The notes beneath the pieces were generated by a model. That model was given only the letters and a program-made list of their open reading frames with translations, did no database searches and was not told the origin of the DNA. From positions 1-38,298 of IMG/VR virus record IMGVR_UViG_3300041407_000068: DNA of 38,298 nucleotides; one strand, 5' to 3'. This document shows positions 1 to 9,093 of this stretch, piece by piece; the first letter of the stretch is position 1, and every line of letters starts with the position of its first letter. The translations under genes and the position numbers were made by a program. The DNA is from a virus.

Positions 1-3000
1 GGTGTCGCCCATCTTGTCCTTGTCGTCATCGTCTCCCTTCGGCAATGCGCCCTTGATCGCGCCGGCAAGGATCGCCGGGATGATGTTCAGGTACACAAAG
101 CGCTCCAATGCCACCAGCGTTCCCTGCGCGTCCTTCTCCTTGATTGCCTGCGTGCCGCTGCGTGCAATATCGACGTTCCGGTTCCACAGCAGCGAGGCAT
201 AGCCGTAGACCAGCAGGAAGAAGCGCGCCAGTTCGTTGTGCTGGATCGGCGCCAGGTCTTTTGCCCCGCCAGCCATCTGCGTGAGGCGCACGGCGCGATC
301 TGCAGCATCAATCGCATCCTTGCCGCCGTTTCCAGAGTTCACACCGCCTTCGGCCTCGTAGGCGCCCATCCAGACAGGCGTGTCCACCACGCTCTGCATC
401 ACAGACATCGGAACGAATGCCCAGCGCTTGATTGCGTCGTGGCCGTTCTTCACGTCGTTGAATGCGGTGCCAATGCGGCCTTCACCCACGCGAATGATCC
501 GGTTGGTGGCTTCGCGAATCGAAGGGTCGAGGTTGATCGATCGGTTGCGCATTTCTCCCGACAGTTTCATCACGTCGGCGCGGGTCTTCAGCGGGTTCAT
601 GGCGAACTTAGCCAGGGCCCGCATGTAGTGCTTGCGCTGCCCCTTCTGTGCGAAGTACTCCAGCGCCTGCGATGCGCCGCCGACTTGGTTGAACATCGTG
701 GTGACGCTGTAGCCCATCCAGGCGATGGCCGCGTTGCCGCGTAGTGTGTTCATGGTGCGACGGAAGATACCAACACCTTTGGCGCTGCCCGGTGACAAGT
801 CGTTCGTGATCCCATCGAGAATGTTGATGAATTGCTGAGCCTGGAAGCGTCCCATGCGCTCGTTCATCACCTGGCGCACGGTTGGCGCAGTGATCAGCTT
901 GCGAGCGTCAGCGATGGCGACACGGTGCGTAAGGTCGTGGATCACGCCGCTCAGGTGGTTGGCGATCACGGTCACGTCCAACACTACAGGCGCCGCGAAT
1001 CCGTCAACCCGTGCCTTGGTGTGGCCGCGTGGCGTGGTTGCCCGGGCGCCGCCCTGCTCGTTGAGTGGCGACAGTTCGCCCAGGTTGGCCTGCACCTTGG
1101 CGTATTCCGGCGACAGGAAGTCATAGACCAGCGGCCAGTAACCGCCCTCGACCACGCCGAATGGGGTCTGGACCGGGATGCCTTCGACCTTCTCGGGTGA
1201 GATCCCATTAACCTGCTTCTCAAGCGCGACGATGTCCGGCCACAGGGAATTGACGATCTCCCACAGGTTGGTCACGTATCGCCAGTCAGCCTCGTGCATG
1301 TGGCTCAGGATCTCGGCGTGCGCTGCGTCAGTCCAGCCGTTGCCGTCGAGCATCTTCTTCAGGTTGCCGGCGTTGCCGCTGTTCAGCGCAACAGCCAGGA
1401 TGCCGTTGTAGTCGATGGACTTGCCGAGGTTGTTGATCTTCACTTTCTGGCCAGCGCGAGAACCGGCCGCGGAAAACCACTCGTTCGTGGCCTTCATCAG
1501 CTTTTCAGTGATGTCGCGGTTCATATCGTCGCGGCGAGCCTGGGCATCGGCCAGTGGTTGCCACCAGATTTGGGACCATGCGCCGTCCGGGTTGCCGCCG
1601 TCGGCCTGGTCGATGATCTGCTCGAGCTTCATCAGCGAACTGTTCGCCTCAGACAGCCAGTCGCCCATAGCCTCCGGCAGCGTTCGGCTGGAATCGTTCA
1701 GCGGCAGCGGCTTGCCTTTGTTCAGGTTGGTGACCATCGCCTGGATCAGCAGTTCCTGGGCCTCTTTCTGATCCTTGATCCGTTTGTTGGCCTGCAATTT
1801 GCCCTTGAGCCCGGACAGGTGGCTCAGGTGCGCAACGAAATCATCCAGCTCCTGAAGCTGCGCCAGGCTGAGTTCCTTGTAATTGGTTTTGCCCATGGTG
1901 TTCAGGATGAATTCCGGCACGTATGGATCGTTGCCGGCCGCCACCTGATCGTTGTACCACTGGCCGAAGGTCTTCATCTTGTCCAGCTGGCGCAGGCTGA
2001 CGGTGCGGAACTCGTACTGCTCCATCACCGCATCGATCTGGTCAAGGTAATCGCCGCCAGTCTTGCCGATGCGCTGACGTTTCTTCGTGTTGTTGTAGCT
2101 GTTCAGCCGGTCGGTGATGGCTTCGACCTCGGCGCGAGCCTTGGCCGCTTCCCGGTACAGGTAGAAGTTCAGCAGCTGACGCTGTTTGGCCTCATAGGCT
2201 GCGTCCAAATCCCCTTTTGTGAAGGCTTCGAACGACTGGCGGGATGCCTTTGCCTCGGCACGCTGGTACTCGATCGGCTGGATGTCACGCACCTTGCGTT
2301 CGCTCATCACGCGGGCCGCGGCTTCCTTCAGGATCTGCTGGCTGGTGACGTTCTTGCGGTTGCCGACCTGAGCCAGGCGGCGCAGCTCCTTGCCCAGCAC
2401 TTCAGCGCGGCGCTCGTTGTGCACGGCGTCCATGGCGCGCTCGGCGATCTCACCGGTTTGTTTCGGGCCGTGGCGCTCCTCCATTCGACGCAGGGCTTCG
2501 GCCTCGATCACGTCCTTGCGTGGCCGTGCGCCCATCATGGCCTTCACCATGTCGTCGCCGGATTCGAAGCCAAGGATGTTGGCGGCCATATCCAGCGGCA
2601 GGCCGGTCTTGCTGTGCATGAAGGCCAGCTTCTGCGTGCCTGGCTTGCCGTAGCGGTCTGCCAGCTCGGCGCTATTCAGCTTGAATTCACCGGCGCTGCC
2701 GTCAGGGTTTTGGCCGCTGCGCAGGGCATTGCGCGCCACGTATTCAGGCTGTAGGTCGACTTCCTCGGACACTTCCAAGCGGATGTTGGCCAGCTGCTCG
2801 TTCCACCACTTCGACTGACGGCGCATTTCTTCCCGGGTGATCTGCTCTTCAACGCTGTCGCGGGCGTCGGTGTGCGCCAGCTCGATGCTGTTCTGGTACT
2901 GGGCGAACTCGGTTTCAGTCATGCCGGCCGCTTCGGCGTCCTTGAACAGCGGCAGGGCTGCGGATACGCGCTCAGCGTCCTGAATCTGTTCATCGCTGGC

Positions 3001-5967
3001 CACGATCCGGTCAAACACTTTGCGCACATCGTCGTTCAACGCAACATTCAGCCGGCTCAGGTGCTTGTAGATGGCGAGCATCCAGCGCTTGAAGCGGGCG
3101 AATGCACCGTTGAGCTCAGGCGCCGGGGCCTTACCTTCGGCCAGGTACGATTCGAAGCCGCGGGCGAACTGCTCGTGCTGCTCTGTCGTCAGTGGTTCAT
3201 CGCCTTCGGCGCCAACCCAGTCGCGGATCGCCTTGACGTCATCCTTGATCTGCTGCGGAGCGTTCTCGGCCAAGGCCAGATCCTGAATCACCTCCAGATA
3301 GTAGTGCCCCAGTTCATGCACCAGCGTCGACAGGTCGCGCTTGTCGCCCAGGGTGATGTTGAACTTGCGGTTTGACTGGCCGCGAGGGCTGAAGCTGATG
3401 TAGCCGCGGGCGTCGTCATCGTTGCCGCCCTGTTCCAGCTGCGTCACGTCGCCGGCTTCAGCTGCTTGCGGGTTGCGCAGGATGGCCAGCGCTTCCTGAT
3501 CACTCAGCTCGGACAGGTTTACGCCAAGGCGGTCGAAGTACTCCTGCAGCTGGTTGAGGGCGTCTGCTTGATCGGCGCGGTTCGGGTTCTCCTGCTCGGT
3601 GCTGTAGACCGGATTGCCGGCCATTTCGGATTGCACGGCGTCGACGATCAGCTGCGGGGTTACTTCTTCGCGGGTGACGCCGGGGAAATATCCGCGCTCC
3701 CAGGCATTCATCGCCGCGTCGTCGAGGCTCATACCGCCGTCTTTACGGGTCAGACGGTTGCGTCCGACCTTGCCTACGTCGGCATCGAGGGCGGCCAGTT
3801 CGCCGCCTGCATCGCTAACACCGCCTGCATCGCGCAGGTATTGGCCAAGAGACTTGCCGAAGATGTCACCGGCCTGTGGGATGTCGCCGGAGCGCAAGCG
3901 CTGGATGGCCAGGGTGGCGTCATCGATGGTCACACGGCGCAGGTCTTCGGGCGCCTTGTTGCGGATGTCCAGCGGGAACTGCCGGTCCAGCTGGTCCAGG
4001 CCCAGCGCGTTACGCTCTGCCAGGTTGCTAAGCACGGACGAATGCAGTGCGGCGTATTGCTCGGCATCGGCGCGACGGAAGCCGGCCTGCACCAATTGCC
4101 CAATGAAGTCCTGCTGCGCCTGTGCGCGCACGTCCGGGCCTTTGCGGAACTCTTCGGCCAGTTGCGTCAGCTGCTCTTCTTGCTGATCGCTCCAGGCTTG
4201 CGCGTCCTCGGCGCTGAAGTTGCCGGCGCTGGTGCGGATGCTCTTCGAAAGCTGTTCGTCGTGATCTGCCAGGAATGTCAGGTAATCGGCGCCCTTCATG
4301 GCCACGTTGCCGCCGCGCACTAGGGCATCGCCGAACTGCTCAGTCAGACCTGGCACTTGCGCCATGATCGCCGGCAGGTCGATAGCGCCGCTCTGATTCA
4401 GGCGCTGCAACTCTTCGGCAGGAATCCACAGAGTTTCGAGCGGAGTGCCGGACAGCTGCTGGGTGGCGATCTGGTTGAAGGTGCCCGGGTCGAGCTTGCG
4501 CGTCTCACTTTCCACAGATGCGGTTGCGGCGGCGCTCAGCGACTGCTGGCCAACGCGAGCTTGGCGCGACTTCGACAGGCCGTCGGCCAGTGTGGTGAAC
4601 ATGCGTTTTCCGCCGAACGCCATCACGTCAGCGCTCGAGCCCAGGCCGCCAGCAATGCCCTCAAGCAGAACCTCGCCAGCATCCACCTTACCTTCGGCTG
4701 CGAGCTGTCCAGCGGCCTCGCCAGCGGCCTCGCTGACACCCTGCACGGGGAACTGAACGGCCAGGTTGGCCAGCTCGCGCTGCGTTTGTGACAGTGGACG
4801 ACCAGCAATGCGTGCCGGCGCCAGCAACTTGCCCGCGAACATCATGCCAAGGGCGTCAACGGCAGTGGTGCCGGCAGCCTTGCGCACGGCCTTGTCGCTG
4901 GCTGTCTGCATCAGTTCGTCGTCTTGCAGCGCCTTCATCACCGCGGCCGGATCTTTGAAGTCCACGCCGGCTTCGCGGATCACGTCGGCCAGCTTCACGT
5001 CGAATTCGGTGCCGAAGTTGATCGCTGATGCGAGTGGGATGCCGCCGCCCAGCGCGCCAGCAAGCAAGGCTGGCGCCGAAGAGGTTGCAGCGCCAAGTGC
5101 GGTGCGTGCGGCAAAGCCAGGGGTCAGGCCTTCCAGCGTGGCATCGAAGCTGCTCATGCCTTCGCCGGTATCGATCACCTGGCGATCAAGGCCGCCAAGT
5201 GGGATGCCGATCTGATCGCCGGATTGCAGCTGCTGGATCTGACGTGCGGCAGGATCAACCGGCGCCGATTCCAGCTCGATCTGCTGCTCGCCAACACGGG
5301 CCACAAACTCGCCTTGCTGAGTTGTCAGGTTTTCACGCATGACCTGTCGCTGCTCGGGCGTGCTGCGCAGGTACTCGCCAGCAAACCCGCCAGGCTCTGA
5401 TGCATCGAGGAACGGTTTCACGCCAGCAGCGGTGGCGCGAGCAATCTCAGCATCAACTGCATCGAATCGTTCGCCAATTCGCTGAAGATCGCGAGCGTTA
5501 GAAAGCGTGGTTCCTTGCGCCTGGCTGGTCCACTGCTGCTGAATCGCGCCCAGCATCTTTTCGCCAAGGCTCTGCTCATTGAAGCGGGTATCACTGGCCG
5601 CGCCTTCGATGCGAGTCAGGGCATCGAGGTCGTTTTGCGCCACGGCCGACAGGTTGCCGTCGCGCAGGGCGTTGGCCGTCTTGCGCGAAGTGTCGTAGAT
5701 CGCCGCGTACTTGTTGCCTTTCTCCAGCTCGGCCATGCGATCGCGCTGCTGATACAGGGTCGCGGCCGGGATGCCGCTCATGCGTGAGGTGGCGTTTGCC
5801 TTGGCGTATTCGGCCGGTGCAATCGTGGCCACGGTCTTCAGGCTGTTGACGAAGTCAGTGCGCTCATCGTCGAAGGAATCACGGATTGCAGTGGTCAGCG
5901 GCGTAGGTGTCGGCTGCTGGATGGTTTCGTCTACGGGTGCAACGAGCGACGGAACTTCAAGGCTCAT
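1..5967 (-). CDS. Giant virion-associated polyvalent protein, partial
   Basis: At least 1989 codons read leftward without a stop and leave the window, so the C terminus is missing. It starts at an ATG that overlaps the TGA of the upstream transglycosylase gene (ATGA), with GGAG about 10 nt ahead. A zinc-peptidase signature HELGH lies at residues 884-888, followed by an EQFARGFESYL segment (932-942) that could give the third metal ligand; this resembles the metallopeptidase domains of phage polyvalent proteins. Much of the rest is predicted helical and charged, with segments rich in Q, A, E and K. Residues about 1960-1980 contain a hydrophobic stretch (NIIPAILAGAIKGALP). In podoviruses of the Bcep22/BPP-1 type a giant protein follows the lytic transglycosylase and is packaged in the virion for ejection with DNA. 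That role is inferred here from length and position; the peptidase is inferred from the motif. Confidence 0.85.
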   Translation of the reverse strand, partial: MSLEVPSLVAPVDETIQQPTPTPLTTAIRDSFDDERTDFVNSLKTVATIAPAEYAKANATSRMSGIPAATLYQQRDRMAELEKGNKYAAIYDTSRKTANALRDGNLSAVAQNDLDALTRIEGAASDTRFNEQSLGEKMLGAIQQQWTSQAQGTTLSNARDLQRIGERFDAVDAEIARATAAGVKPFLDASEPGGFAGEYLRSTPEQRQVMRENLTTQQGEFVARVGEQQIELESAPVDPAARQIQQLQSGDQIGIPLGGLDRQVIDTGEGMSSFDATLEGLTPGFAARTALGAATSSAPALLAGALGGGIPLASAINFGTEFDVKLADVIREAGVDFKDPAAVMKALQDDELMQTASDKAVRKAAGTTAVDALGMMFAGKLLAPARIAGRPLSQTQRELANLAVQFPVQGVSEAAGEAAGQLAAEGKVDAGEVLLEGIAGGLGSSADVMAFGGKRMFTTLADGLSKSRQARVGQQSLSAAATASVESETRKLDPGTFNQIATQQLSGTPLETLWIPAEELQRLNQSGAIDLPAIMAQVPGLTEQFGDALVRGGNVAMKGADYLTFLADHDEQLSKSIRTSAGNFSAEDAQAWSDQQEEQLTQLAEEFRKGPDVRAQAQQDFIGQLVQAGFRRADAEQYAALHSSVLSNLAERNALGLDQLDRQFPLDIRNKAPEDLRRVTIDDATLAIQRLRSGDIPQAGDIFGKSLGQYLRDAGGVSDAGGELAALDADVGKVGRNRLTRKDGGMSLDDAAMNAWERGYFPGVTREEVTPQLIVDAVQSEMAGNPVYSTEQENPNRADQADALNQLQEYFDRLGVNLSELSDQEALAILRNPQAAEAGDVTQLEQGGNDDDARGYISFSPRGQSNRKFNITLGDKRDLSTLVHELGHYYLEVIQDLALAENAPQQIKDDVKAIRDWVGAEGDEPLTTEQHEQFARGFESYLAEGKAPAPELNGAFARFKRWMLAIYKHLSRLNVALNDDVRKVFDRIVASDEQIQDAERVSAALPLFKDAEAAGMTETEFAQYQNSIELAHTDARDSVEEQITREEMRRQSKWWNEQLANIRLEVSEEVDLQPEYVARNALRSGQNPDGSAGEFKLNSAELADRYGKPGTQKLAFMHSKTGLPLDMAANILGFESGDDMVKAMMGARPRKDVIEAEALRRMEERHGPKQTGEIAERAMDAVHNERRAEVLGKELRRLAQVGNRKNVTSQQILKEAAARVMSERKVRDIQPIEYQRAEAKASRQSFEAFTKGDLDAAYEAKQRQLLNFYLYREAAKARAEVEAITDRLNSYNNTKKRQRIGKTGGDYLDQIDAVMEQYEFRTVSLRQLDKMKTFGQWYNDQVAAGNDPYVPEFILNTMGKTNYKELSLAQLQELDDFVAHLSHLSGLKGKLQANKRIKDQKEAQELLIQAMVTNLNKGKPLPLNDSSRTLPEAMGDWLSEANSSLMKLEQIIDQADGGNPDGAWSQIWWQPLADAQARRDDMNRDITEKLMKATNEWFSAAGSRAGQKVKINNLGKSIDYNGILAVALNSGNAGNLKKMLDGNGWTDAAHAEILSHMHEADWRYVTNLWEIVNSLWPDIVALEKQVNGISPEKVEGIPVQTPFGVVEGGYWPLVYDFLSPEYAKVQANLGELSPLNEQGGARATTPRGHTKARVDGFAAPVVLDVTVIANHLSGVIHDLTHRVAIADARKLITAPTVRQVMNERMGRFQAQQFINILDGITNDLSPGSAKGVGIFRRTMNTLRGNAAIAWMGYSVTTMFNQVGGASQALEYFAQKGQRKHYMRALAKFAMNPLKTRADVMKLSGEMRNRSINLDPSIREATNRIIRVGEGRIGTAFNDVKNGHDAIKRWAFVPMSVMQSVVDTPVWMGAYEAEGGVNSGNGGKDAIDAADRAVRLTQMAGGAKDLAPIQHNELARFFLLVYGYASLLWNRNVDIARSGTQAIKEKDAQGTLVALERFVYLNIIPAILAGAIKGALPKGDDDDKDKMGDT

Positions 5968-8063
5968 TGTGCTTTCACTCCAAGTTCAGAAATGCCCTGA
6001 ACATACAGGCCGATAATGTTTTCCACGCTCGCCGGTTCGCCGCGGCTGCGCAGAGTGCGGACAATCTTCGCACGGTCGCCGGCCGGGATGTCGTCGAGGC
6101 CGATATCCTTGCTGCGCAGATACGCGTTTTGCATCTGCTCAGGCGCCACGTTCCACAGTTGTTCGGTGGTTTCGCTGAATGTTCCTGTTCCGCGCAGGCG
6201 AACGTCGATCAGCAGTGAATTGGCGATATCGCTGGATTCCTTGGCTGTCGGCTGGCGGCCATTGGACAGGAAGAACGCATCTTTCTGGCCTTGATAGGCT
6301 GTGCGGAACTTTTCTTGCGCGGCGATGTTCTTCGGCGTGGTGGCCTTGACGCTGGTGCCGGTGAGAATCCCAGCCTGCTGCATAACCATCGTCAGCTGAT
6401 CGTTCTCAGCCTTGGTTGCGCGCTGGTCGCCATAGTCGCCCTGCACAGCCTTCTCCCACGAGCTTTTCACGGTCTTGTAATCGGCATCGTTGAGGAATGG
6501 GCGGATGTCGCGGGTCAGGCTCAGTTCGCCGAACTGCGGACCAGGCATCGACAGGAATTCGCGCAGCTTGCCTTCGTCGGTGGCTGGCTCTGTTCCCTTG
6601 CGGCGGTGATCGTCCAGCTTCTGCAACTTCACGCGGTCCTCTGCGCCGATGTTGGCCAGCACTTGTGGCGGGATGGCGTTGTATCCCTGATCAAGCGCGA
6701 TGTCTGCCGCCTGCTCATAGTTGGCCTTGATCACCAGTTGATCGGCTTTGTTCAGGTCGTCGATCCGATCCAGCGCGAACTTGCGCGTCTCCGGGTCTTT
6801 GATCTGGTTTGCCGCGCTGGTGGCTGCCGCGAGCTTGCTAGAAGCGCCCGATGGCGCTAACTGGCTGACGATCTTGCCGGTGTAGTCGCGGGTTTCCTTG
6901 AAAGGGATTGCGTCGATGAACGCCTGGTTGCTGATGTCGCCAGTGCGTGGGTCGCCGTTCTCCTTGATCCACTTGTCCACGCTGCCAGGGCCGGCGTTAT
7001 ACGCCGCGACAGCCAGGGTGGAGTTTCCGCCGTAGCGACCAAGCATCTTGTTCAGATACGCATTACCAAGCGCCATGTTGTAGTTCGGGTCAGCGGTCAG
7101 GCGCTCTTCGCTGTAGGGGATGCCCAATTCCTTGGCCATTTCCTCAGCCGTCTCAGGCATCAGCTGCATCAGGCCTTTGGCGCCTTTTGGTGAAACGGCC
7201 GTAGGATCGCCGCTGCTTTCGGCCTGAATCACCAGATTGGACAGGCCATTGATGCCGACGGTGCCGGCGTTGTATGCCGCCTCGCCGATCTGACTGCCAA
7301 GCTGCTGACGCACGCCATCGCCAAGCAACTTGGTCACCCGTGCCTGGTCGTCGACGGTCATGCCGTCATAGGATTTTGCGTAGTAGCGCTGGGCCGCGAT
7401 TGGATCTTGCTGCATCAGGCGCTGGATCACGGCGGTATTGATGCCGCTGTTGTACTTCAGCACCTTTTCTTGGGTCAGTTCCGGCGCTTCGCCGTTTCGC
7501 TCACCCTGCATGGCGATAACCCGCGTGCCTTTGTTCTGGTAGAACGCCACCTGCTGCGGGTCGTCGTAATACGCCACAGCGCTTTCTGTCGCTGCGTTGA
7601 GGGTGGCGTCCTCGGCTTCCTTGTAAAACACCTGGCGCTCGCCGAACTCGTAGCGGTTCAGCTGGCCGTTGAAGCGCTCGGCCTGGCTCTTGGCGATCTG
7701 GTTGAACCGCTGGCGCTGGCGGTCGTTGGTCAGGCCGTTGCTGATGTTATCGACCTGTTGCTGGAACTGCGGCAGCGTCTGGTTGGTGATGTCGATCGCG
7801 TTTTTGCCCTTTCGGGTGTAAACGCCGTTGTCCGGGTTGAACAGCGTATCGGTCTGCCACTTGCTCAGGCTGCTTTCGGCCTCCATCAGGGCGGCAGTGT
7901 CTGCGTCGTCCTGGGTCTTCTGCCAGATTTGAGAGGCGACCTGCACCAGCGGCTTTGCCAGATTGGCGCCGATCGTATCTTCCTGCTCGATCTGCACCTG
8001 CGGCGCGCCAATGCCTCGAGTGCGTACACCTGGGCCATTAAGCGTTGGGATTTGTACGGCCAT
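5964..8063 (-). CDS. Internal virion protein with lytic transglycosylase domain
   Basis: This 699-residue protein has a soluble lytic transglycosylase (SLT) domain at about residues 270-375. The catalytic Glu is E282 in QAESSGDP, followed by GAKGLMQLMP (294-303) and AYNAGPG (354-360), the usual SLT motifs that cut the glycan strand of peptidoglycan. The N-terminal 260 residues and the C-terminal 320 are mostly helical and show no recognised domain. The family role in short-tailed phages is an ejected core protein, like T7 gp16, that makes a local hole in the cell wall during DNA entry. It sits between a small core-like protein and the giant polyvalent protein, which supports this. The ATG follows AAGGGGGAATC. 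It is probably not the lysis endolysin, because of its size and its place among virion genes. Confidence 0.9.
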   Translation of the reverse strand: MAVQIPTLNGPGVRTRGIGAPQVQIEQEDTIGANLAKPLVQVASQIWQKTQDDADTAALMEAESSLSKWQTDTLFNPDNGVYTRKGKNAIDITNQTLPQFQQQVDNISNGLTNDRQRQRFNQIAKSQAERFNGQLNRYEFGERQVFYKEAEDATLNAATESAVAYYDDPQQVAFYQNKGTRVIAMQGERNGEAPELTQEKVLKYNSGINTAVIQRLMQQDPIAAQRYYAKSYDGMTVDDQARVTKLLGDGVRQQLGSQIGEAAYNAGTVGINGLSNLVIQAESSGDPTAVSPKGAKGLMQLMPETAEEMAKELGIPYSEERLTADPNYNMALGNAYLNKMLGRYGGNSTLAVAAYNAGPGSVDKWIKENGDPRTGDISNQAFIDAIPFKETRDYTGKIVSQLAPSGASSKLAAATSAANQIKDPETRKFALDRIDDLNKADQLVIKANYEQAADIALDQGYNAIPPQVLANIGAEDRVKLQKLDDHRRKGTEPATDEGKLREFLSMPGPQFGELSLTRDIRPFLNDADYKTVKSSWEKAVQGDYGDQRATKAENDQLTMVMQQAGILTGTSVKATTPKNIAAQEKFRTAYQGQKDAFFLSNGRQPTAKESSDIANSLLIDVRLRGTGTFSETTEQLWNVAPEQMQNAYLRSKDIGLDDIPAGDRAKIVRTLRSRGEPASVENIIGLYVQGISELGVKAQ

Positions 8064-8072
8064 GATTCCCCC

Positions 8073-8630
8073 TTAAGCGATGGCTTGGTTGTAGTTGAGG
8101 CGAGCGGCGCCGCCCAGTGCGGCATTGGTGCCGGCTCCGGCGCCCCCTCCACCACTGAACATGCCGCTGGAAAATGCACCGCCAAGGCCGCCGACAACGC
8201 CGCCAAGCAGCGAGCTCATCATCCCGGTTTTGGCGTTCTTCTTCAGGGTGCTGGCGTTGGCCAGGTTACCGGTTGCCTGTGTTTCATATCCGTAGGCTTC
8301 GCGGGCCGCGTTGTTGCTGATGATCATGGCGTCCAGCTCGCCATATTGAGCGACGTCCTGCTGCAGTAAGGCGTTTGAGCCTTCGTCGACAACGCCGCCG
8401 TTTCCGGCCATGGCGGCGCGCTGGGTGCCGATCATGTTCTGCGTCTGCACGCGCTGCGTATCTGCGTCAACAACGCCACGATAGCGCGCGTCATTGGCCG
8501 CCCGGTTGAGGTAGGCAGCGTTTTGGGTGAGGGCAGAAGCCTGGCCAATGTCGCCGGCCGACTTCTGTTGCCCCTGCATCATGCTGCCCGCTACGGAGAC
8601 AGCTAACGGAATCAAAGCCATCCAGCACAT
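8073..8630 (-). CDS. Small internal virion (core) protein
   Basis: A 185-residue protein with a hydrophobic N terminus (MCWMALIPLAVSVAGSMM), an Ala/Gln/Asn-rich helical middle and a Gly-rich C-terminal segment (about residues 135-170: GGVVGGLGGAFSSGMFSGGG). This composition and its place just upstream of the transglycosylase match the T7 gp14-like class of core proteins that are ejected early and insert in the outer membrane. The match is to the class, not to a specific homologue. The start has AGGGGAAACTGAT ahead of ATG. It is separated by 9 nt from the next gene and follows the gp13-like gene by 1 nt, so it belongs to the same late transcript. Confidence 0.75.
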   Translation of the reverse strand: MCWMALIPLAVSVAGSMMQGQQKSAGDIGQASALTQNAAYLNRAANDARYRGVVDADTQRVQTQNMIGTQRAAMAGNGGVVDEGSNALLQQDVAQYGELDAMIISNNAAREAYGYETQATGNLANASTLKKNAKTGMMSSLLGGVVGGLGGAFSSGMFSGGGGAGAGTNAALGGAARLNYNQAIA

Positions 8631-8631
8631 A

Positions 8632-9093
8632 TCAGTTTCCCCTGGTCATTTGGAATTGCCGAAATAGTAGCTGTTTTGGCCCGTATGGCGTAGGGCTGCC
8701 CATGCTAAAGCCCAGCCACTCAAGCCACCGGATGGCGGCGGTGTTTCGGGTGTCGACGTAATTCACCAGTGTCTGGTGCCGCTCCATCATCTGCGCCACC
8801 AGCGGCTGACAGATTCTCAGGAAGGCGCGCGGATGCTGCTCGATGGCGTTCGTGCTGATCAGCCACGGGATACCGATGCCGGCGCCAGGGCTGTAACTGA
8901 CGTCACCAAAGGCTGCCAGCGGCGTATCTCCCCATACGATGACGTGAGCCGCCACGCTTGAGCGCAGACCAAGAGCCAAGGCCGAAGCAATGGTTTGACC
9001 GCAACCCTCTTCGATCTCGTCACGGTCGGCCTGTCGCGCCTCCCTGGCGATAGGCTCGATGTCATCAGCGGTCATGCGTCTGACGTGAATCAT
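8632..9093 (-). CDS. GNAT-fold internal virion protein A-like (T7 gp13 type, DUF2833)
   Basis: A 153-residue protein with the pattern of the phage DUF2833 group: MIHVRRMTADDIEPIA at the N terminus, PWLISTNAIEQHPRAFLR (about residues 75-92) and NYVDTRNTAAIRWLEWLGF (about 111-129). The last segment is the typical end of a GNAT acetyltransferase fold. T7 gp13 (internal virion protein A) belongs to this family and is needed for correct core assembly although it may not stay in the virion. Whether this protein binds acetyl-CoA is not clear; the Q/RxxGxG/A loop is not obvious. It starts 4 nt inside the end of the nozzle gene (overlap), showing tight late-operon packing. Confidence 0.8.
   Translation of the reverse strand: MIHVRRMTADDIEPIAREARQADRDEIEEGCGQTIASALALGLRSSVAAHVIVWGDTPLAAFGDVSYSPGAGIGIPWLISTNAIEQHPRAFLRICQPLVAQMMERHQTLVNYVDTRNTAAIRWLEWLGFSMGSPTPYGPKQLLFRQFQMTRGN

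Noticed and set aside
1294-2754. Long open frame (486 codons) on the plus strand across the giant gene
   Set aside because: It is antisense to a longer, clearly protein-like frame, has no ribosome site or known domain, and arises from the third-position GC bias of the minus-strand gene.
5964-8063. Lytic transglycosylase as the lysis endolysin
   Set aside because: The 699-residue size and position among ejected virion proteins indicate an entry function.
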